A DNA stretch of 64,000 nucleotides from Caballeronia terrestris (GTDB lineage Bacteria; Pseudomonadota; Gammaproteobacteria; Burkholderiales; Burkholderiaceae). Shown here in pieces: positions 26,105-34,656 of this stretch. Positions within the stretch are counted from its first letter, which is position 1, and every line of letters starts with the position of its first letter. The notes under the pieces were generated by a model that saw nothing but the letters and a program-made list of their open reading frames with translations, did no database searches and had not been told where the DNA came from. A program made the translations under genes and the position numbers. The stretch lies in contig NZ_FCOL02000003.1 in NCBI RefSeq assembly GCF_001544515.1, forward strand, positions 186,001 to 250,000, given 5' to 3'.

Positions 26105-27979
26105 TCAGCGCGCCGCCTTCACGATGATCTGCGCCTGCATATCGCGCTCTATCTTCTTCAAAAGTGCGAGCGTCGCCTCGAAATCGGCTGGGGAGCACAC
26201 CTGCTTGCCGAAATCCGCGCTCAGGCGCCGCGTCACCTGGATCACGTTGCTCGCCGGATCGAACACGTAGCGCGAGCGAAAGGCGAAGAAGCGGCCCTCG
26301 ATCGTCGCACCGTCCGGCACTTCCACGACGCGCACGTCTTTTGGCAGCGCGATCTGCGAGACCTCTTCGAACTCGCCGCCGACGCACACGAAAGGCTGCG
26401 TGCGCGTACGCTCGGAAAGCCAGTTGCGCACTTGCGTCGCGATGCCGCCGGAGAGGCTCGTCAGCGCCGGCAGCGCCGTGGTGCCGGTCGGCCACACGAC
26501 GTCGTCGAGCGTGCCGGCGAGCGTCGTCATGAACGGGCCGGTGGTGGCATCGACGTCGCTCGTCGTGAGGCTCGCGCTGCCGCGCAGGCCGGTGGCGCGC
26601 AGGCGCTCGACGGCGAGCGCGTCGCGCCGCTGCGTGCTCGTCGAGCGCAGGTTCGAGCGCTCCATCTCCGCAATCCAGCCCGCATCACGCACCCAGTACG
26701 ACAGCGCCGCGCCGCCGTTCGCCGCCACGTCGATTGCCAGACGCGCGTCGCGGCCGAGCGGCTGCACGGCGGGCGTGCGCGCGAGCGTGCCGGAATCGAC
26801 GAGGAGCGTCGGGCGGTCCATGTCGATCGGCGGCAGATAGCCGAACTCGACGCTCGCCGCCGTCGAATCCGCGTAGAGCTGCAGATCAGGCAGCCAGGTG
26901 ATGACGTGATTGATTGCGCCCGATCCGTAGCCGGGCACGGCGGGCAGCGTGTAGACGGCACCGAGGCCGATCAGTGCCGCCTCGCTGCGGATACCCACCG
27001 CCGCGAGCAGCGCGCCGAACAGCGCGACGTGGTCCTTGCAGTCGCCATAGCGGTTCGCGAGGACGTCGGTCGCGCGATGCGGCACGGCAGGGCTTTGGCC
27101 GATGAAGAGCGCCACGTAGCGGATATTGCGGCGCACCCAATCGTAGAGCGTCTTCGCCCTGACGCGCTCGTCGGGATCGTTTCGCGTGAGCGCGCGGGCG
27201 AGATCGCGGATGGCGGGAGCGTCGGCGGTCGGATCGGCGGCGGGTTCGCGGTAGCTCGCGGCGAAGGTCGCGTAATCGGGGAAAGTGGAGACCATCAGGC
27301 GGTCGCCGTACTGCACGTAGCCGACCGAGCCGTTTTCGATGCGCTCGACGCGCTCGCTGCTGTAGTTGAATTCGTAGCGCGTGCGGCCGTTCTCGGTCAC
27401 GGGCGGCGACGCGACGTAGCCGCGCGCGTCGGCGTAGAGCGTCTTGCCGGCCGGCAGGTCGAAGATCAGCTTCTGGCTTTGCACCGGGCGCCGGCCCGGC
27501 TCGACGAAGTAGTTGAACTGGCCGGCGACGACGGGTGTCGACTGGCTTTTATGAAACCGCAGATACACACTCGACCCGGTGCCGACTCCCGGAAAGATCA
27601 CGGCGCGCAGCTTCGCGTCCTGAAAGGTGGGCGCGCCCGCCGAGCGCGGCTCCTGGATGTCGCGGATCTGGTCGGGCATCACCGCGTGGCGCACGCCGTT
27701 CATGTCGATCGCGTAGGCATCGACGATGTCGACCTTCGACACGCTTTTGTCGAACCACACGTAACGCTGCGCGATTTCATCGATGCCCGCAGGCGTGTTC
27801 GCACGCAGGACCGTCGCGTCGTCCTCGACGACCGAGCCGTCCTCCGCGACGACGAAGAGGTGCACGTCGCTCACGACCGTCGATGGCTCGTCGGTCGCCC
27901 AGGCGGGCGCGGCGACGCCGGCCGCGAGCAGGCAGGCGACGCCGAGACGGCGCATGACATCGATCGATGGGTGACGCAT
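26105..27979 (-). CDS. DUF3857/transglutaminase-like periplasmic protein
   Basis: 624 aa. The signal peptide (to about 28) ends PAWATDE. A DUF3857 beta domain fills the N-terminal half. A transglutaminase-like domain has catalytic Cys in ANRYGDCKDHVALFGALL, His in AINHVITWLPD and Asp in QLYADSTAASVEF. A C-terminal beta-rich domain follows. Such proteins are exported and of uncertain role, possibly amide-bond hydrolysis or crosslinking in the envelope. It stands 106 bp from the hybrid kinase gene on the same strand. Confidence 0.87.
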   Translation of the reverse strand: MRHPSIDVMRRLGVACLLAAGVAAPAWATDEPSTVVSDVHLFVVAEDGSVVEDDATVLRANTPAGIDEIAQRYVWFDKSVSKVDIVDAYAIDMNGVRHAVMPDQIRDIQEPRSAGAPTFQDAKLRAVIFPGVGTGSSVYLRFHKSQSTPVVAGQFNYFVEPGRRPVQSQKLIFDLPAGKTLYADARGYVASPPVTENGRTRYEFNYSSERVERIENGSVGYVQYGDRLMVSTFPDYATFAASYREPAADPTADAPAIRDLARALTRNDPDERVRAKTLYDWVRRNIRYVALFIGQSPAVPHRATDVLANRYGDCKDHVALFGALLAAVGIRSEAALIGLGAVYTLPAVPGYGSGAINHVITWLPDLQLYADSTAASVEFGYLPPIDMDRPTLLVDSGTLARTPAVQPLGRDARLAIDVAANGGAALSYWVRDAGWIAEMERSNLRSTSTQRRDALAVERLRATGLRGSASLTTSDVDATTGPFMTTLAGTLDDVVWPTGTTALPALTSLSGGIATQVRNWLSERTRTQPFVCVGGEFEEVSQIALPKDVRVVEVPDGATIEGRFFAFRSRYVFDPASNVIQVTRRLSADFGKQVCSPADFEATLALLKKIERDMQAQIIVKAAR

Positions 27980-28064
27980 GACCCGCTGCCCCTCGCGCCA
28001 CGCGCGTGGTGAGAACAGGTCATCGTACCGTAGTTTCAGGCCCGGGCGGACCGGCGCGGCGGCC

Positions 28065-29015
28065 TCAGTTCATCGGGCTGCGACGCATGATCGGCGCGAG
28101 CGCCGAGCCGATCCGGTCCGCCTGCCGCTCGTCGACGAGACGCGCCAGCAGCTTCGCGAAGCGCGGCTCCTCGATGCCCGAGACGATGTACTGCCAGCGA
28201 TACGCGTCGAGCAAACCGGCATCGATGGCGGTGCTTTGTTGCGCCGTGAACGTGCGGCCGCATTGCGCGCGGAAGTACTCGGCATCGGCTTTGGCCTGCA
28301 TCTGCAGCATGCCGTCGACGCCCGCCACCAGCGCGATGAGATCGTCCACGGCGGCATCGCGCGCGGCATAGTCGAGCTTCGCGTGCTCGCGAATCAGCTC
28401 CAGTTCATCGATGATCGCGTGCTGCGATTCCTCCTTCCAGTGAAAGAGAAACACGTCCTTGAAGAGCGGCGAGAGGCTGTCGTCGGTCTCCATGCTTTGA
28501 CGGTAATGAACCTGCGTGAAGATTTCGATGTGGCACGTCAGCGCGAGAATCGCCCAGGTGCATTTGCCGAGGACGAACTGCGCGACGTCGTCGGCTTGCG
28601 GCATGAAGCGGTAGCCTTCGGGCATGCCTTCGGCGGCGAGCAGTTCGATGCGGCGGAAAAGCTCCTGATGCTTCAGCTCTTCGTCGGTGAAGCGCACGAC
28701 AGCTTCGAGCGCGATCTGGTCGCCGAGCGCGTGATCGTGACCGAGCTCGAGCATCTTCGCGCCGATGAAACGCTCGCAAAGGCGAAACATGTTGGCATAC
28801 GTGCGGCCCTGAATCTGCGACATGAGCCGTTGTTCGGCTGCGTGCAGGAACGTGAGGCGATCGACCTGCGAGAGACCGTCCGGGAGAAATTTGTGCGCGA
28901 AATCGAAATGGCGTGCGCGAATGACATCGCGGTCGATATCCCAGCGAATGCGCTTCGACACCGCAATGCAGCTTGCATAGCGTTGAGTTTGCGATTCGTG
29001 TTGAACGGCTTGCAT
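28065..29015 (-). CDS. Ferritin-like diiron protein of unknown function
   Basis: A 316-aa all-helical protein. Iron-ligand candidates fall on four helices: Glu81 (LCERF), Glu113-x-x-His116 (DEELKH), Glu164 (CHIEIF) and Glu196-x-x-His199 (KEESQH). Paired ExxH motifs define the ribonucleotide-reductase-R2/AurF/ferritin-like diiron fold. The length and residues are closer to diiron oxygenases than to storage ferritins. ATG at 29015 follows AGGAG. The hydrolase-LuxR fusion lies 166 bp upstream on the same strand, with a strong inverted repeat between. I cannot assign a substrate. Confidence 0.75.
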   Translation of the reverse strand: MQAVQHESQTQRYASCIAVSKRIRWDIDRDVIRARHFDFAHKFLPDGLSQVDRLTFLHAAEQRLMSQIQGRTYANMFRLCERFIGAKMLELGHDHALGDQIALEAVVRFTDEELKHQELFRRIELLAAEGMPEGYRFMPQADDVAQFVLGKCTWAILALTCHIEIFTQVHYRQSMETDDSLSPLFKDVFLFHWKEESQHAIIDELELIREHAKLDYAARDAAVDDLIALVAGVDGMLQMQAKADAEYFRAQCGRTFTAQQSTAIDAGLLDAYRWQYIVSGIEEPRFAKLLARLVDERQADRIGSALAPIMRRSPMN

Positions 29016-29133
29016 GGTCTGGCTCCTGTCGGAAAGTGGGTTGCGGAATTGAGCGGGAGCGAGACGGGTGTTTCTTCGCGACCGTTCGAGAATGGATTCT
29101 CCGGACGCGGCGGGGGACGGGCATGAGGCGGCG

Positions 29134-29153
29134 GTCCCGGACGGGGCCGGGAC
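29134..29153. promoter_or_regulatory. Inverted repeat between the hydrolase-LuxR and diiron genes
   Basis: GTCCCGG-N6-CCGGGAC gives a perfect 7-bp stem. No T-run follows on the minus strand, so an operator for the LuxR-type protein or an mRNA hairpin is as likely as a terminator. It lies about 120 bp upstream of the diiron start. Confidence 0.4.
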
Positions 29154-29181
29154 GTGCATGCGGATTGCTTTTTATATGGGA

Positions 29182-30270
29182 CTAGTGTCCCGGAGGCGCG
29201 TCGAAGCCCGCCTTGCGCGCGAGCACGATCGCCTGTGCACGGCTCTCCACTTCGAGCTTGGCGAAGATGCTGGTGATGTGATTGCGCACGGTCTTCTCGC
29301 TGAGCCCGAGGCGTGCGGCGATCTGCGCATTGTCGCGGCCACCCGCGATCAGCTCGACGATGTCGCGCTCACGCGGCGTGAGTAGCGAAAAAGCCGGATC
29401 AGCCGATGTCCCCGTCGGCAGAAACGCACGAAACTCCTCGCGCCAGCGCAGCCACGCAGGCTCGCCATCGAGCAGCAGATGGTTCTCGCTATCGAGCGGC
29501 ACGAAGCGCGCACCGGGTATCAGTCCCGCGATGAGACGGCTCTCCTCGAACGGCACCCGCGCATCGCCGCTCGCATGAAGCACGAGCGTTGGACAGCGCA
29601 CAAGCGGCAGCAGATCCACGACATCGATCTCGTTGAAAACGCGCATGATGCGCCCGGCGTTCTGCGGAGAAGTCGAGATGCGTTCGAGTTCGTTGAACCA
29701 GCGATGCTGCTCGGCCGTGCCACCCGGGATGAACTGCGTCGTAAAGAACTGGCGAAACGCGGGATTCGCCTGACCCCAGCCCAGCTCGGCGAGCTTGACG
29801 AGCGTCTCGGCCTCCTCCACCGATTGCACCGTCGTCGTGCGCACGAGCTTGCCACGCGCGTAACCGCCGTACAGGATCAGATGGCTCACGCGTTCCGGAT
29901 GCGCGATCGTATAAGCGAGAGAAATCGATGCGCCTTGCGAGATGCCGAGCAGCGCAAAGCGCTCGACGCCGCTCGCATCGACCACGGCTTCGAGATCGCG
30001 CAGCCATGCGCTGAAGGAAATATCGGCGACGTTGCGGTCGGAGAGACCGCAGCCGCGCTGATCGTAGCGGATCAGCGTGTGACTCCTGCACAGCTCCGCG
30101 ACCAGATGGCTCCAGACGGGACTGCGCAGGTCGAACTCGAGATGGCTCAGCCAGTTCGCCGCCTTGACGAGCGGCGGCCCGTTGCCACACGACGCGTACG
30201 CGATGCGCACGTTGTCGCTCCCGGTGCAAAGCCGTATGTGCTGCCTGAGGGTCGCATTGGGCGCGGACAT
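29182..30270 (-). CDS. Alpha/beta hydrolase fused to a LuxR-type DNA-binding domain
   Basis: A 362-aa fusion. Residues 1-285 form an alpha/beta hydrolase with nucleophile Ser111 (LLGISQGAS), acid Asp236 (HASGDARVPF) and His264 (SENHLLL), so the triad looks intact. Residues 296-355 are a LuxR HTH (LTPRERDIVELIAGGRDNAQIAARLGLSEKTVRNHI). The hydrolase probably binds or cleaves an ester-like effector to control DNA binding. ATG at 30270 follows GGGA; an earlier in-frame GTG at 30312 is less likely. The diiron gene downstream is the obvious candidate target. Confidence 0.85.
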   Translation of the reverse strand: MSAPNATLRQHIRLCTGSDNVRIAYASCGNGPPLVKAANWLSHLEFDLRSPVWSHLVAELCRSHTLIRYDQRGCGLSDRNVADISFSAWLRDLEAVVDASGVERFALLGISQGASISLAYTIAHPERVSHLILYGGYARGKLVRTTTVQSVEEAETLVKLAELGWGQANPAFRQFFTTQFIPGGTAEQHRWFNELERISTSPQNAGRIMRVFNEIDVVDLLPLVRCPTLVLHASGDARVPFEESRLIAGLIPGARFVPLDSENHLLLDGEPAWLRWREEFRAFLPTGTSADPAFSLLTPRERDIVELIAGGRDNAQIAARLGLSEKTVRNHITSIFAKLEVESRAQAIVLARKAGFDAPPGH

Positions 30271-30349
30271 GGGAATCCCGACACGTTGAATGACGGCAGA
30301 ATGAATCGACACCTTTCATGCAGATTATCACCGTCAGGCGCGCACATAC

Positions 30350-31153
30350 TTATTCTTCCGCGCAATGCACCTCGAATTTGACGAGCGTCGTCTGGCCGAA
30401 GTTGTTGCTGAGCGCAACGTCCGCCGCATCGCGACCGCGCGCCATCAGCACGCGGCCGATGCGCGGCGCGTTGTTGCGCGGATCGAATGTCTGCCACGTC
30501 CCGCCGACGTACGCCTCGAACCACGCGGCGAAATCCATCGTTGCGTACGGCGGCGGCAAGCCGACATCGCTGATATAGCCCGTGCAATAGCGCGCCGGAA
30601 TGTTCATCGCGCGGCACAGCGTAACGGCAAGATGCGCGAAATCGCGGCACACGCCCTCGCGTTCCTCATGGGCCTGCCACGCGGTCTTGGTCGGCCGCGC
30701 GTGGTGGTAGCCGAACGTGATGTGGCGGTGCACGTAGTCGCAAATCGCCTGCACGCGATCGCTGCCGGGCGCCGACTTCGCGAAGAGTTGCCACGCGATG
30801 TCGGAGAGCAGGTCGGTTTCGCAGTAGCGGCTGCCGAGCAGGAAAACCAGGCAGTCGGTCGGTAACTCTTCGACGGGATGCTGGCGGCCGTCGTGCGCGC
30901 GCGCCTCGAACTCGCCGCTGACTTCAAGCAGCGCTGTCGTCGACAACGAAATGCGCCCCGCCGGCGCGACGATGCGGCTGCACAGGTTGCCGAAGCCGTC
31001 GCGGTATTGCACGATCGGCACCGGCGGATCGACCACGAGCACGTCGGGCACCACCACTTCCTCTGCATGCGAGAAATGCGTGTTGAGCATCAGCATCATG
31101 GGTGTCGGTTGCGGACACTCGTAGACCAGTTCGTAACCGACACGGAGTTTCAT
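30350..31153 (-). CDS. Transglutaminase-like protein (short type)
   Basis: 267 aa. An N-terminal beta domain (MKLRVGYELVYECPQPTPMMLML) is followed by a transglutaminase core with Cys in EREGVCRDFAHLAVTLCRAM. At the place where the catalytic His usually begins HAW, the sequence reads MDFAAWFEAY, so that His is absent; the Asp segment TFDPRNN is present. This may be normal for the subfamily. ATG at 31153 overlaps the stop of the upstream transglutaminase gene (ATGA), so they are coupled. Cytoplasmic; the substrate is unknown. Confidence 0.85.
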   Translation of the reverse strand: MKLRVGYELVYECPQPTPMMLMLNTHFSHAEEVVVPDVLVVDPPVPIVQYRDGFGNLCSRIVAPAGRISLSTTALLEVSGEFEARAHDGRQHPVEELPTDCLVFLLGSRYCETDLLSDIAWQLFAKSAPGSDRVQAICDYVHRHITFGYHHARPTKTAWQAHEEREGVCRDFAHLAVTLCRAMNIPARYCTGYISDVGLPPPYATMDFAAWFEAYVGGTWQTFDPRNNAPRIGRVLMARGRDAADVALSNNFGQTTLVKFEVHCAEE

Positions 31154-32151
31154 TGGGCGGCCTTGGGTTTGCTCAAGTCTTTAACAGGTTCTTTCATTGG
31201 CTCTTTTACCGGTGCTTTGAGTTTGGCGGGCTCGCCCTTGACCGCTGGCGTCGCGTCCTCGTGCGGCACTTCGGTGACGTGCACCGTCACTTCGAGTCCG
31301 CGAAACGCGCCGGGCGTGCCGTTCCAGGTGCCCCAGAGCGGCAGCGCCTGATAGTGATTCCACGCGACCGCCACGCGGATCAGATGCCGGTTGCCGATGA
31401 TGCTGTTGGTCGGATCGAAGTCGACCCAGCCCGCGCCGGGAAGATAGATCTGCAGCCACGCGTGCGTCGCGCCGCCGCCCTGCGTCTCCGAATGATCGGG
31501 CACGAAGATATAGCCGCTCACGAAGCGCGCGGCGAGCCCGAGCGAGCGCACCGCATCCATCATGAACACCGCGAAGTCGCGGCAACTGCCGCTCTTGTGA
31601 CGCAGGGTATCAGCGGGGCGGTTCACGCCCTTCTCCGTGCGGCGCGTGTACTTGAAGTCGTTGGCGATGGCGAGCGTCATCGCGCGCAGCATCGCAAGCG
31701 TGCCGGTCGGCGTCCCCGACGACAGGAACTGACGCGCCCACGTGCTCACGTCCTCGTCGGGATGCTGCCGGTTGCGCGCATTGACGAGGTCCGATGCTTC
31801 CTCGTTCGTGTACGCGAACGGATACGTGGTGGCGTAGCGTTCGAGCGCGTAGTCGGGCTGCGGCGCCTCGTAATGCTCGAGCGTCACGACGCTCTCGAAG
31901 ATCAGCTCCGAGGCTTCCTCGGCGAAGGTCGCGACCGCCACCGAATTGTCGAATACGTCGTGCAGCCAGTGCAGATGCGCAGGCGTCGGCGTGATGTGCA
32001 ATTGCGTGGTCACGAGGCGCAGATCGTGGCTCGATCTCGGCCGGAACATCATCCGGTGTTCGCCGAATTCAACCGGTTCCGAATAACGATAAGCGCTGAC
32101 GTGCCGCACGGTGAAACGCTGCGGGTCGTTTGTCTGGGTCACTTGGGTCAC
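31150..32151 (-). CDS. Transglutaminase-like protein with complete triad
   Basis: About 333 aa. Bacterial transglutaminase N domain (RFTVRHVSAYRYSEPVEFGEHRMMF) then a core with Cys in SGSCRDFAVFMMDAVRSLG, His in GATHAWLQIY and Asp in WVDFDPTN. A Lys/Pro/Glu-rich tail ends the protein. The start is unclear: GTG at 32151 overlaps the TGA of a 19-codon leader ORF, and GTG at 32142 is an alternative. The long frame continues to 32298 but has no supported start there. In many proteobacteria this gene sits with alpha-E and ATP-grasp genes, which are absent here. Confidence 0.85.
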   Translation of the reverse strand: MTQVTQTNDPQRFTVRHVSAYRYSEPVEFGEHRMMFRPRSSHDLRLVTTQLHITPTPAHLHWLHDVFDNSVAVATFAEEASELIFESVVTLEHYEAPQPDYALERYATTYPFAYTNEEASDLVNARNRQHPDEDVSTWARQFLSSGTPTGTLAMLRAMTLAIANDFKYTRRTEKGVNRPADTLRHKSGSCRDFAVFMMDAVRSLGLAARFVSGYIFVPDHSETQGGGATHAWLQIYLPGAGWVDFDPTNSIIGNRHLIRVAVAWNHYQALPLWGTWNGTPGAFRGLEVTVHVTEVPHEDATPAVKGEPAKLKAPVKEPMKEPVKDLSKPKAAQ

Positions 32152-32207
32152 CGCGTGAAAGGCACCGTGGCCGCGCAATGATGCGCGGCTTGCGGATAAA
32201 GCGTCAT
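32148..32207 (-). CDS. Putative 19-codon leader ORF coupled to the transglutaminase gene
   Basis: ATG at 32207 is preceded by CAGGAG at good spacing, the best ribosome site in the region. The frame runs 19 codons and its TGA (32150-32148) overlaps the GTG at 32151 (GTGA). The peptide begins MTLYPQAAHH. It could drive translational coupling of the transglutaminase. Alternatively it is the real N-terminus broken by a frameshift or sequencing error. Confidence 0.4.
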   Translation of the reverse strand: MTLYPQAAHHCAATVPFTR

Positions 32208-32445
32208 GGCAATCTCCTGCGGGGAATCGGGTCGCTGCGGGGCTTTGATCAGACGGATCGGTTATACGGACTTTAGCCGTTTCGCGGCGGCGGCGCATGC
32301 ATTCGATGCGTCAATGGTGCGGTATGACGCAATCAGGCGCGCGTCGAACGGTCCAGCCTATCAGAGAACGCTTCCCGGCGGAGGTTTTGCCCGTTATCGG
32401 TGCGTTGAGCTTTCATGGTTCGATGATATGCCCAATAGTCACGCT

Positions 32446-33018
32446 TCATTTGCTCTTCCACCCCGCCTGCGTGATGGCCTGCTCCAGCAGATCCTGCGAT
32501 TCCCCGTTCTTCGGATCGAGCTTGAGCGCGTTGCCCGCATGTTCGCGCACGCAGTCCCATGCATTCACCTTCACGCATGATCGCGCGAGCCCGAGTTGTG
32601 CATCGAGTGCATTGCTTTGGGCGTCCTTTTGCACGGCGAGTGCGTTTTGCTTGCCCTTGTCTTCCACCGAACCCAAAGCGGCTTGCGCGGTCATCGGCGT
32701 GAAGTGTTCCTCCGGTTCGCGGCTCTGCAAGTACCACAGCCCTCCCACGACGACGATCGCCACCGCAACGATCACTGCCTTGGCCCGATGCGTGCGCCTG
32801 CGTGAAGCCCGAGGCGCAGGCACTTCGCGAGGACGATCGTCGGTCAGGAGAAGCGGCACTGGCGCTTCCACGGAATTCTCAAGCCGCGCCATATCGTGGA
32901 TCTCGCTGCTGCGATCGAACGCGCAATGGGGACACACGTCGTCATCGATGGCTAGCAGCCTTCCGCAACCCTGGCACGTGACCAGCCGATGTTTGCCGAA
33001 GGTGAAGATGATGCTCAT
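32446..33018 (-). CDS. Zinc-ribbon membrane-anchored protein
   Basis: 190 aa. The N-terminal zinc ribbon has CQGC and CPHC separated by 11 residues. A basic linker and one membrane helix (about residues 80-97, AVIVAVAIVVVGGLWYL) follow. The C-terminal region resembles a TPR-like tail (SCVKVNAWDCVREHAGNALKLDPKN). ATG at 33018 follows AAAGGA. It would place a short repeat domain in the periplasm, or the ribbon in the cytoplasm, as a scaffold. Function unknown. Confidence 0.75.
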   Translation of the reverse strand: MSIIFTFGKHRLVTCQGCGRLLAIDDDVCPHCAFDRSSEIHDMARLENSVEAPVPLLLTDDRPREVPAPRASRRRTHRAKAVIVAVAIVVVGGLWYLQSREPEEHFTPMTAQAALGSVEDKGKQNALAVQKDAQSNALDAQLGLARSCVKVNAWDCVREHAGNALKLDPKNGESQDLLEQAITQAGWKSK

Positions 33019-33254
33019 ACGGGTCCTTTCGCGTTTCGATCTGACGAATAGGCGGGTGGCGCAGGGCAATCGAAACCATCGTAACTGGACGATATTGCGC
33101 CAGCAACGATGACAATTCCGTTTTCCTGACTTTCGACTACGAGCCTCGATCACTGCGCGACGATCTTCAGATGGTTTGTCTCAGTGCATCGTCCTGATGT
33201 ATGGTGAGTGCCACGCACCAAACCGACCCATCCATCGATACACGGAGACAGCAC

Positions 33255-33671
33255 ATGACGGGCACCGCCTCTTTCGCAGCGCTTCTCGGCCGCCTCCTGC
33301 TCGCGGCCATCTTCCTGATGAGCGGCTTCGGCAAGCTCGCGGCACCGACGGCTACCATCGCGTATATCGCGTCGAGCGGCATGCCGTTTCCGAGCATCGC
33401 GTACGCCGGGGCGGTGGTCGTCGAGATCGGCTTTTCGATCGCGCTCGTCTTCGGGTTCCACGCGCGCTTCGTCGCGGTCGTCATGACGCTTTTCGCGCTC
33501 GCCACTGCGTTCGCCTTCCACGCGCATTTCGACGACAAGAACCAGACGATCCACTTCATGAAGAACATCGCGATCGCGGGCGGCTTTCTGCAGGTCGCGG
33601 CGTTTGGTGGCGGAATGTTCAGCCTCGATGCACGGCGCGCAAGGCGGTCGGCATCGCTTGGGCGGTACTGA
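33255..33671 (+). CDS. DoxX-family membrane protein
   Basis: 138 aa with four membrane helices (for example LLGRLLLAAIFLMSGFGKL and AVVVEIGFSIALVFGF). The family trait of a helix-1 FxxSGxxKL motif is clear. DoxX proteins are inner-membrane partners in thiosulfate or redox reactions or general stress proteins. ATG at 33255 follows GGAGA. The stop is 7 bp before the aldo/keto reductase gene, so the two form an operon. A weak sigma-70-like pair (TTGTCT-N18-TATGGT) lies at 33176-33205. Confidence 0.87.
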   Translation: MTGTASFAALLGRLLLAAIFLMSGFGKLAAPTATIAYIASSGMPFPSIAYAGAVVVEIGFSIALVFGFHARFVAVVMTLFALATAFAFHAHFDDKNQTIHFMKNIAIAGGFLQVAAFGGGMFSLDARRARRSASLGRY

Positions 33672-33677
33672 AAACTT

Positions 33678-34610
33678 ATGCCTCCTCTCACATACGACCG
33701 TCGCGCCTTCGTGCGGCTCACGGCCAGCGCGACGCTCGCGCTACCGTTCGCAAGCGCCGCTCGCGCGCAAACGCCTGAGGCGAAGACCATGACCAAACGC
33801 GCGATTCCCTCAACCGGTGAAGCGCTTCCCATCGTCGGCTGCGGCACTTGGCGCACGTTCGATGTCGGCGCGGACGCGAAGGCGCGCGAAGGTATCGCCG
33901 GCACGCTGCGCGTACTCTTCGATGCAGGCGGCTCCGTGATCGATTCGTCGCCGATGTACGGCTCGTCGGAGGAAGTCGCCGGGGCGGTGCTCACGCAACT
34001 GGACGCGCACCGCACGGCGTTCGTCGCGACCAAGGTGTGGACAAGCGGGCGCGAAGCGGGTATCGCGCAGATGGAGGAATCGATGCGGCGCTTCCAGCAA
34101 CCGCGCATCGACCTGATGCAGATCCACAACCTGCTCGACTGGCGCACGCAGCTCGTCACGCTGCGCGAGTGGAAAGCGAGCGGACGCATCCGCTATATCG
34201 GCATTACGCATTACACGTCGAGCGCGTTCGGCGAGGTCGAAGCGGTGCTGCGCTCGGAGAAGCTCGACTTCGTGCAGATCAACTACGCCGCCGGCGATCG
34301 CGACGCCGAAGCACGCATCCTGCCGCTCGCGAAAGAGCGCGGCGTCGCCGTGATCGTCAATCAGCCGTTCGGTGGCGGCGGGCTGCTCGGCCAACTGCGC
34401 AACAAGCCGCTTCCCGCATGGGCAGCGGAGATTGGCTGCACGACCTGGGCGCAGGTACTGCTCAAATTCGTGCTGGCGAATCCCGCCGTGACCTGCGTGA
34501 TCCCGGGCACAGGCAAGCGCGAACACATGCTCGACAACGTGCGCGCGGGCTTCGGCAATTACCCCGATGCGGCGCTGCGCAAACGGATCGTCGATGCCGT
34601 GAGCACTTGA
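33678..34610 (+). CDS. Exported aldo/keto reductase (Tat-like signal)
   Basis: 310 aa. A twin-arginine-like leader (YDRRAFVRLTASATLALPFASAARA) precedes an aldo/keto reductase barrel. The catalytic tetrad is present: Asp and Tyr in VIDSSPMYGSSEE, Lys in FVATKVWTSG and His in LMQIHNLLDW. A cofactor segment is CVIPGTGKREHM. Twin-arginine export would suit a protein folded with NADPH, though periplasmic NADPH supply is a puzzle. It is the second gene of the DoxX operon. Confidence 0.85.
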   Translation: MPPLTYDRRAFVRLTASATLALPFASAARAQTPEAKTMTKRAIPSTGEALPIVGCGTWRTFDVGADAKAREGIAGTLRVLFDAGGSVIDSSPMYGSSEEVAGAVLTQLDAHRTAFVATKVWTSGREAGIAQMEESMRRFQQPRIDLMQIHNLLDWRTQLVTLREWKASGRIRYIGITHYTSSAFGEVEAVLRSEKLDFVQINYAAGDRDAEARILPLAKERGVAVIVNQPFGGGGLLGQLRNKPLPAWAAEIGCTTWAQVLLKFVLANPAVTCVIPGTGKREHMLDNVRAGFGNYPDAALRKRIVDAVST

Positions 34611-34656
34611 GCCTCGGGTACGCGCGTTGCTAATTCGTGTGACACAAGGAGCTGAC

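Noticed and set aside
26432-28012. 526-aa plus-strand ORF opposite the DUF3857 gene
   Set aside because: Antisense shadow; no signal peptide or domain, and the minus strand has an intact transglutaminase core.
29178-29191. GGGAC-TAGT-GTCCC repeat at the hydrolase-LuxR stop codon
   Set aside because: Short 5-bp arms, no following T-run on the minus strand, and overlap with coding sequence; too weak as terminator or operator.
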